A program made the position numbers and the translations under genes. Of a stretch of DNA of 6,387 nucleotides, positions 5,433 to 6,387 are shown piece by piece. The notes under the pieces were generated by a model. It was not told the DNA's origin. It was given only the letters and a program-made list of their open reading frames with translations, and made no database searches. Source of the stretch: Bacteroidota bacterium (lineage in GTDB: Bacteria > Bacteroidota > Bacteroidia > Chitinophagales > Chitinophagaceae). The first letter of the stretch is position 1; each line of letters begins with the position of its first letter. Where the stretch lies: contig JAEWAC010000101.1 of the NCBI GenBank assembly GCA_023391895.1, positions 1 through 6,387 of the forward strand, written 5' to 3'.

Positions 5433-5870
5433 TCAGCTGCCGCTGCAGTCTTTACAAAGGCCGTTGATCACCACCTGCACGTTTTCGGCCGTATAGCCTT
5501 TGGGAAGTTCTATTTTAGGCGACACCACATCGTCCAGGCAGATGGTTTTTGCGCAGTTGCTGCATACAAAGTGGATGTGGTCGTCGTGGTGGTGGCCTTC
5601 TGTACAGTCTTTGCATAGGGCATACAGCACCGCATTGTCCGCCGTAGGTATGGTATGGATCATGCCTTTTTCCACAAAGGTCTGCAGGGTACGGTACACG
5701 GTTACCCGGTCAAATTTTTCACCGGCTTTTTTTTCAATATCGCTATGCGTCAGCGCATCCGGCGACTGCAGGAACAGGGAAAGTATTTTTTTACGGCTTT
5801 CGGTGATGCTCAGGTTGTTCCTGCGCAGCAGGTCCGCCATATCTTTTTCTATATGTTTGACTATAGCCAT
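5433..5870 (-). CDS. Fur-family metal- or redox-responsive transcriptional repressor (compact type)
   Basis: This 145-residue protein has the Fur two-domain plan. The winged-helix DNA-binding domain is about residues 1-83, with LSITESRKKIL and the recognition region FDRVTVYRTLQTFVEKGMI (53-71). The dimerisation domain is about 84-145. Metal-type residues are CKDC (86-89), a HHHDDHIH cluster (93-100), CSNC (103-106), Cys111, and CKDC (139-142); C103/C106 with C139/C142 would form the structural zinc site. Only 14 residues separate Cys111 from GY126, shorter than in E. coli Fur. The His found eight residues before the last CxxC region in E. coli Fur is Val131 here. Fur, Zur or PerR identity cannot be assigned. 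The ATG at 5870-5868 is 10 nt after the SCO stop codon, so the two are likely one operon. Confidence 0.9.
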   Translation of the reverse strand: MAIVKHIEKDMADLLRRNNLSITESRKKILSLFLQSPDALTHSDIEKKAGEKFDRVTVYRTLQTFVEKGMIHTIPTADNAVLYALCKDCTEGHHHDDHIHFVCSNCAKTICLDDVVSPKIELPKGYTAENVQVVINGLCKDCSGS

Positions 5871-5880
5871 AGCGTTACCA

Positions 5881-6387
5881 TTATTGTTTGAGCAGCTTTT
5901 TGATCTCGCCCGCCATTTCTTTCATTTCAGAGGGCTTCAGCGCATCGTAAATCTTCACCACATCGCCTTTTTTATTCACCACGGCCACAAACTGCGAGTG
6001 CAGAAAATCGTCGTCAATGCTGGCAACGTTGTTGGCCGGGTCATCAATTTTATAGCTGTGGCGAGCCATGTTGTACAGGCTGTCTTTGCGGCCGGTTAAA
6101 AACACCCAGCGGTCGGTATTCACCTGCATCGAGTCGGCGTATTGCTTTAAGCGGCCGGGGGTGTCGGTTTCCGGGTCGGAGGTGTGCGACAGGATGAGAA
6201 AATTATTTTCATCCTTATACTGGTTGTACACTACCCGCAAATTGTTGTTCATGCGGGGACAAATGCCTTTACAGGTGGTAAAAAAAAATTCCACGGCGGC
6301 CACCTTGCCCTGCAGGTCTTTTTCGGTAACGGTTTTACCATCCTGGTTGATAAACTCGAATGGCTTTACCTGACCGATGGGCGGTAT
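5881..6387 (-). CDS. SCO1/SenC-family copper chaperone, C-terminal part (runs off right edge)
   Basis: The frame is open from the right edge to the TAA at 5883-5881, giving 168 residues without a true start. It begins within IPPIGQVKPFEFINQDGKTVTEKDLQGKV, the typical opening of the SCO thioredoxin-like fold. The copper-binding CxxxC is in FFFTTCKGICP, and the conserved downstream His is in DDDFLHSQFVAVVNKKG. SCO proteins are membrane-anchored and deliver copper to the CuA site of cytochrome oxidase or act as thiol-disulphide reductases. The N-terminal anchor or lipobox would lie beyond the window. A GTG at 6303-6301 is internal to the fold and is not the start. Only 10 nt separate it from the downstream Fur-family gene, which suggests shared transcription and a link to metal or redox control. 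Confidence 0.93.
   Translation of the reverse strand: MPPIGQVKPFEFINQDGKTVTEKDLQGKVAAVEFFFTTCKGICPRMNNNLRVVYNQYKDENNFLILSHTSDPETDTPGRLKQYADSMQVNTDRWVFLTGRKDSLYNMARHSYKIDDPANNVASIDDDFLHSQFVAVVNKKGDVVKIYDALKPSEMKEMAGEIKKLLKQ

Noticed and set aside
5500..6099. 199-residue open frame on the plus strand
   Set aside because: It spans the antisense of two well-supported genes (Fur-family and SCO) and the gap between them, with no family resemblance.
6301..6303. GTG as the start of the SCO gene
   Set aside because: The frame stays open upstream and encodes the conserved SCO beginning IPPIGQVKPFEFINQDGK, so the GTG is an internal Val.

Overview
The window looks like chromosomal DNA from a Bacteroidota bacterium, most likely near Chitinophagaceae (inference). 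The evidence is the mix of families: a TonB-dependent-receptor-type outer-membrane protein with an N-terminal carboxypeptidase-regulatory-like domain, a DUF5606 protein, and a lipoprotein with a relaxed lipobox. Most starts also lack a clear Shine-Dalgarno site, and one good match to the Bacteroidota promoter pattern TTG-N20-TAnnTTTG is present. The content is ordinary core or housekeeping genes. I see no phage, transposase, CRISPR or defence genes.

Layout: (1) 837-1, minus: N-terminal 279 residues of an outer-membrane receptor that runs off the left edge. (2) 963-1475, plus: DUF5606 protein, divergent from the receptor. (3) 1476-1800: repeat-bearing spacer ending in a strong intrinsic terminator. 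(4) 1801-3537, plus: M3-family oligoendopeptidase with an intact HExxH site. (5) 3538-4078: a 541-bp spacer with five copies of a short repeat, a G-quadruplex-like tract, direct repeats, a terminator and a promoter. (6) 4079-4807, plus: lipoprotein of unknown function. (7) 4808-4918: convergent spacer with a 56-nt palindrome and a bidirectional terminator. (8) 5350-4919, minus: Hsp20 small heat-shock protein. (9) 5870-5433, minus: compact Fur-family regulator. (10) 6387-5881, minus: C-terminal part of a SCO (SCO1/SenC) copper chaperone, 10 nt upstream of the fur-like gene and probably co-transcribed with it.

The most interesting signal is non-coding. A 15-16-nt motif, consensus TATGGGNTTTTGAAAG, occurs nine times in both orientations, every time between genes. 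Two inverted pairs can form long hairpins, one of them enclosing the G-rich tract. After each complete plus-strand gene the motif lies between the stop codon and the terminator. It looks like a dispersed intergenic repeat family (REP/BIME-like or uptake-sequence-like). Its function and genome-wide distribution cannot be judged from this window.
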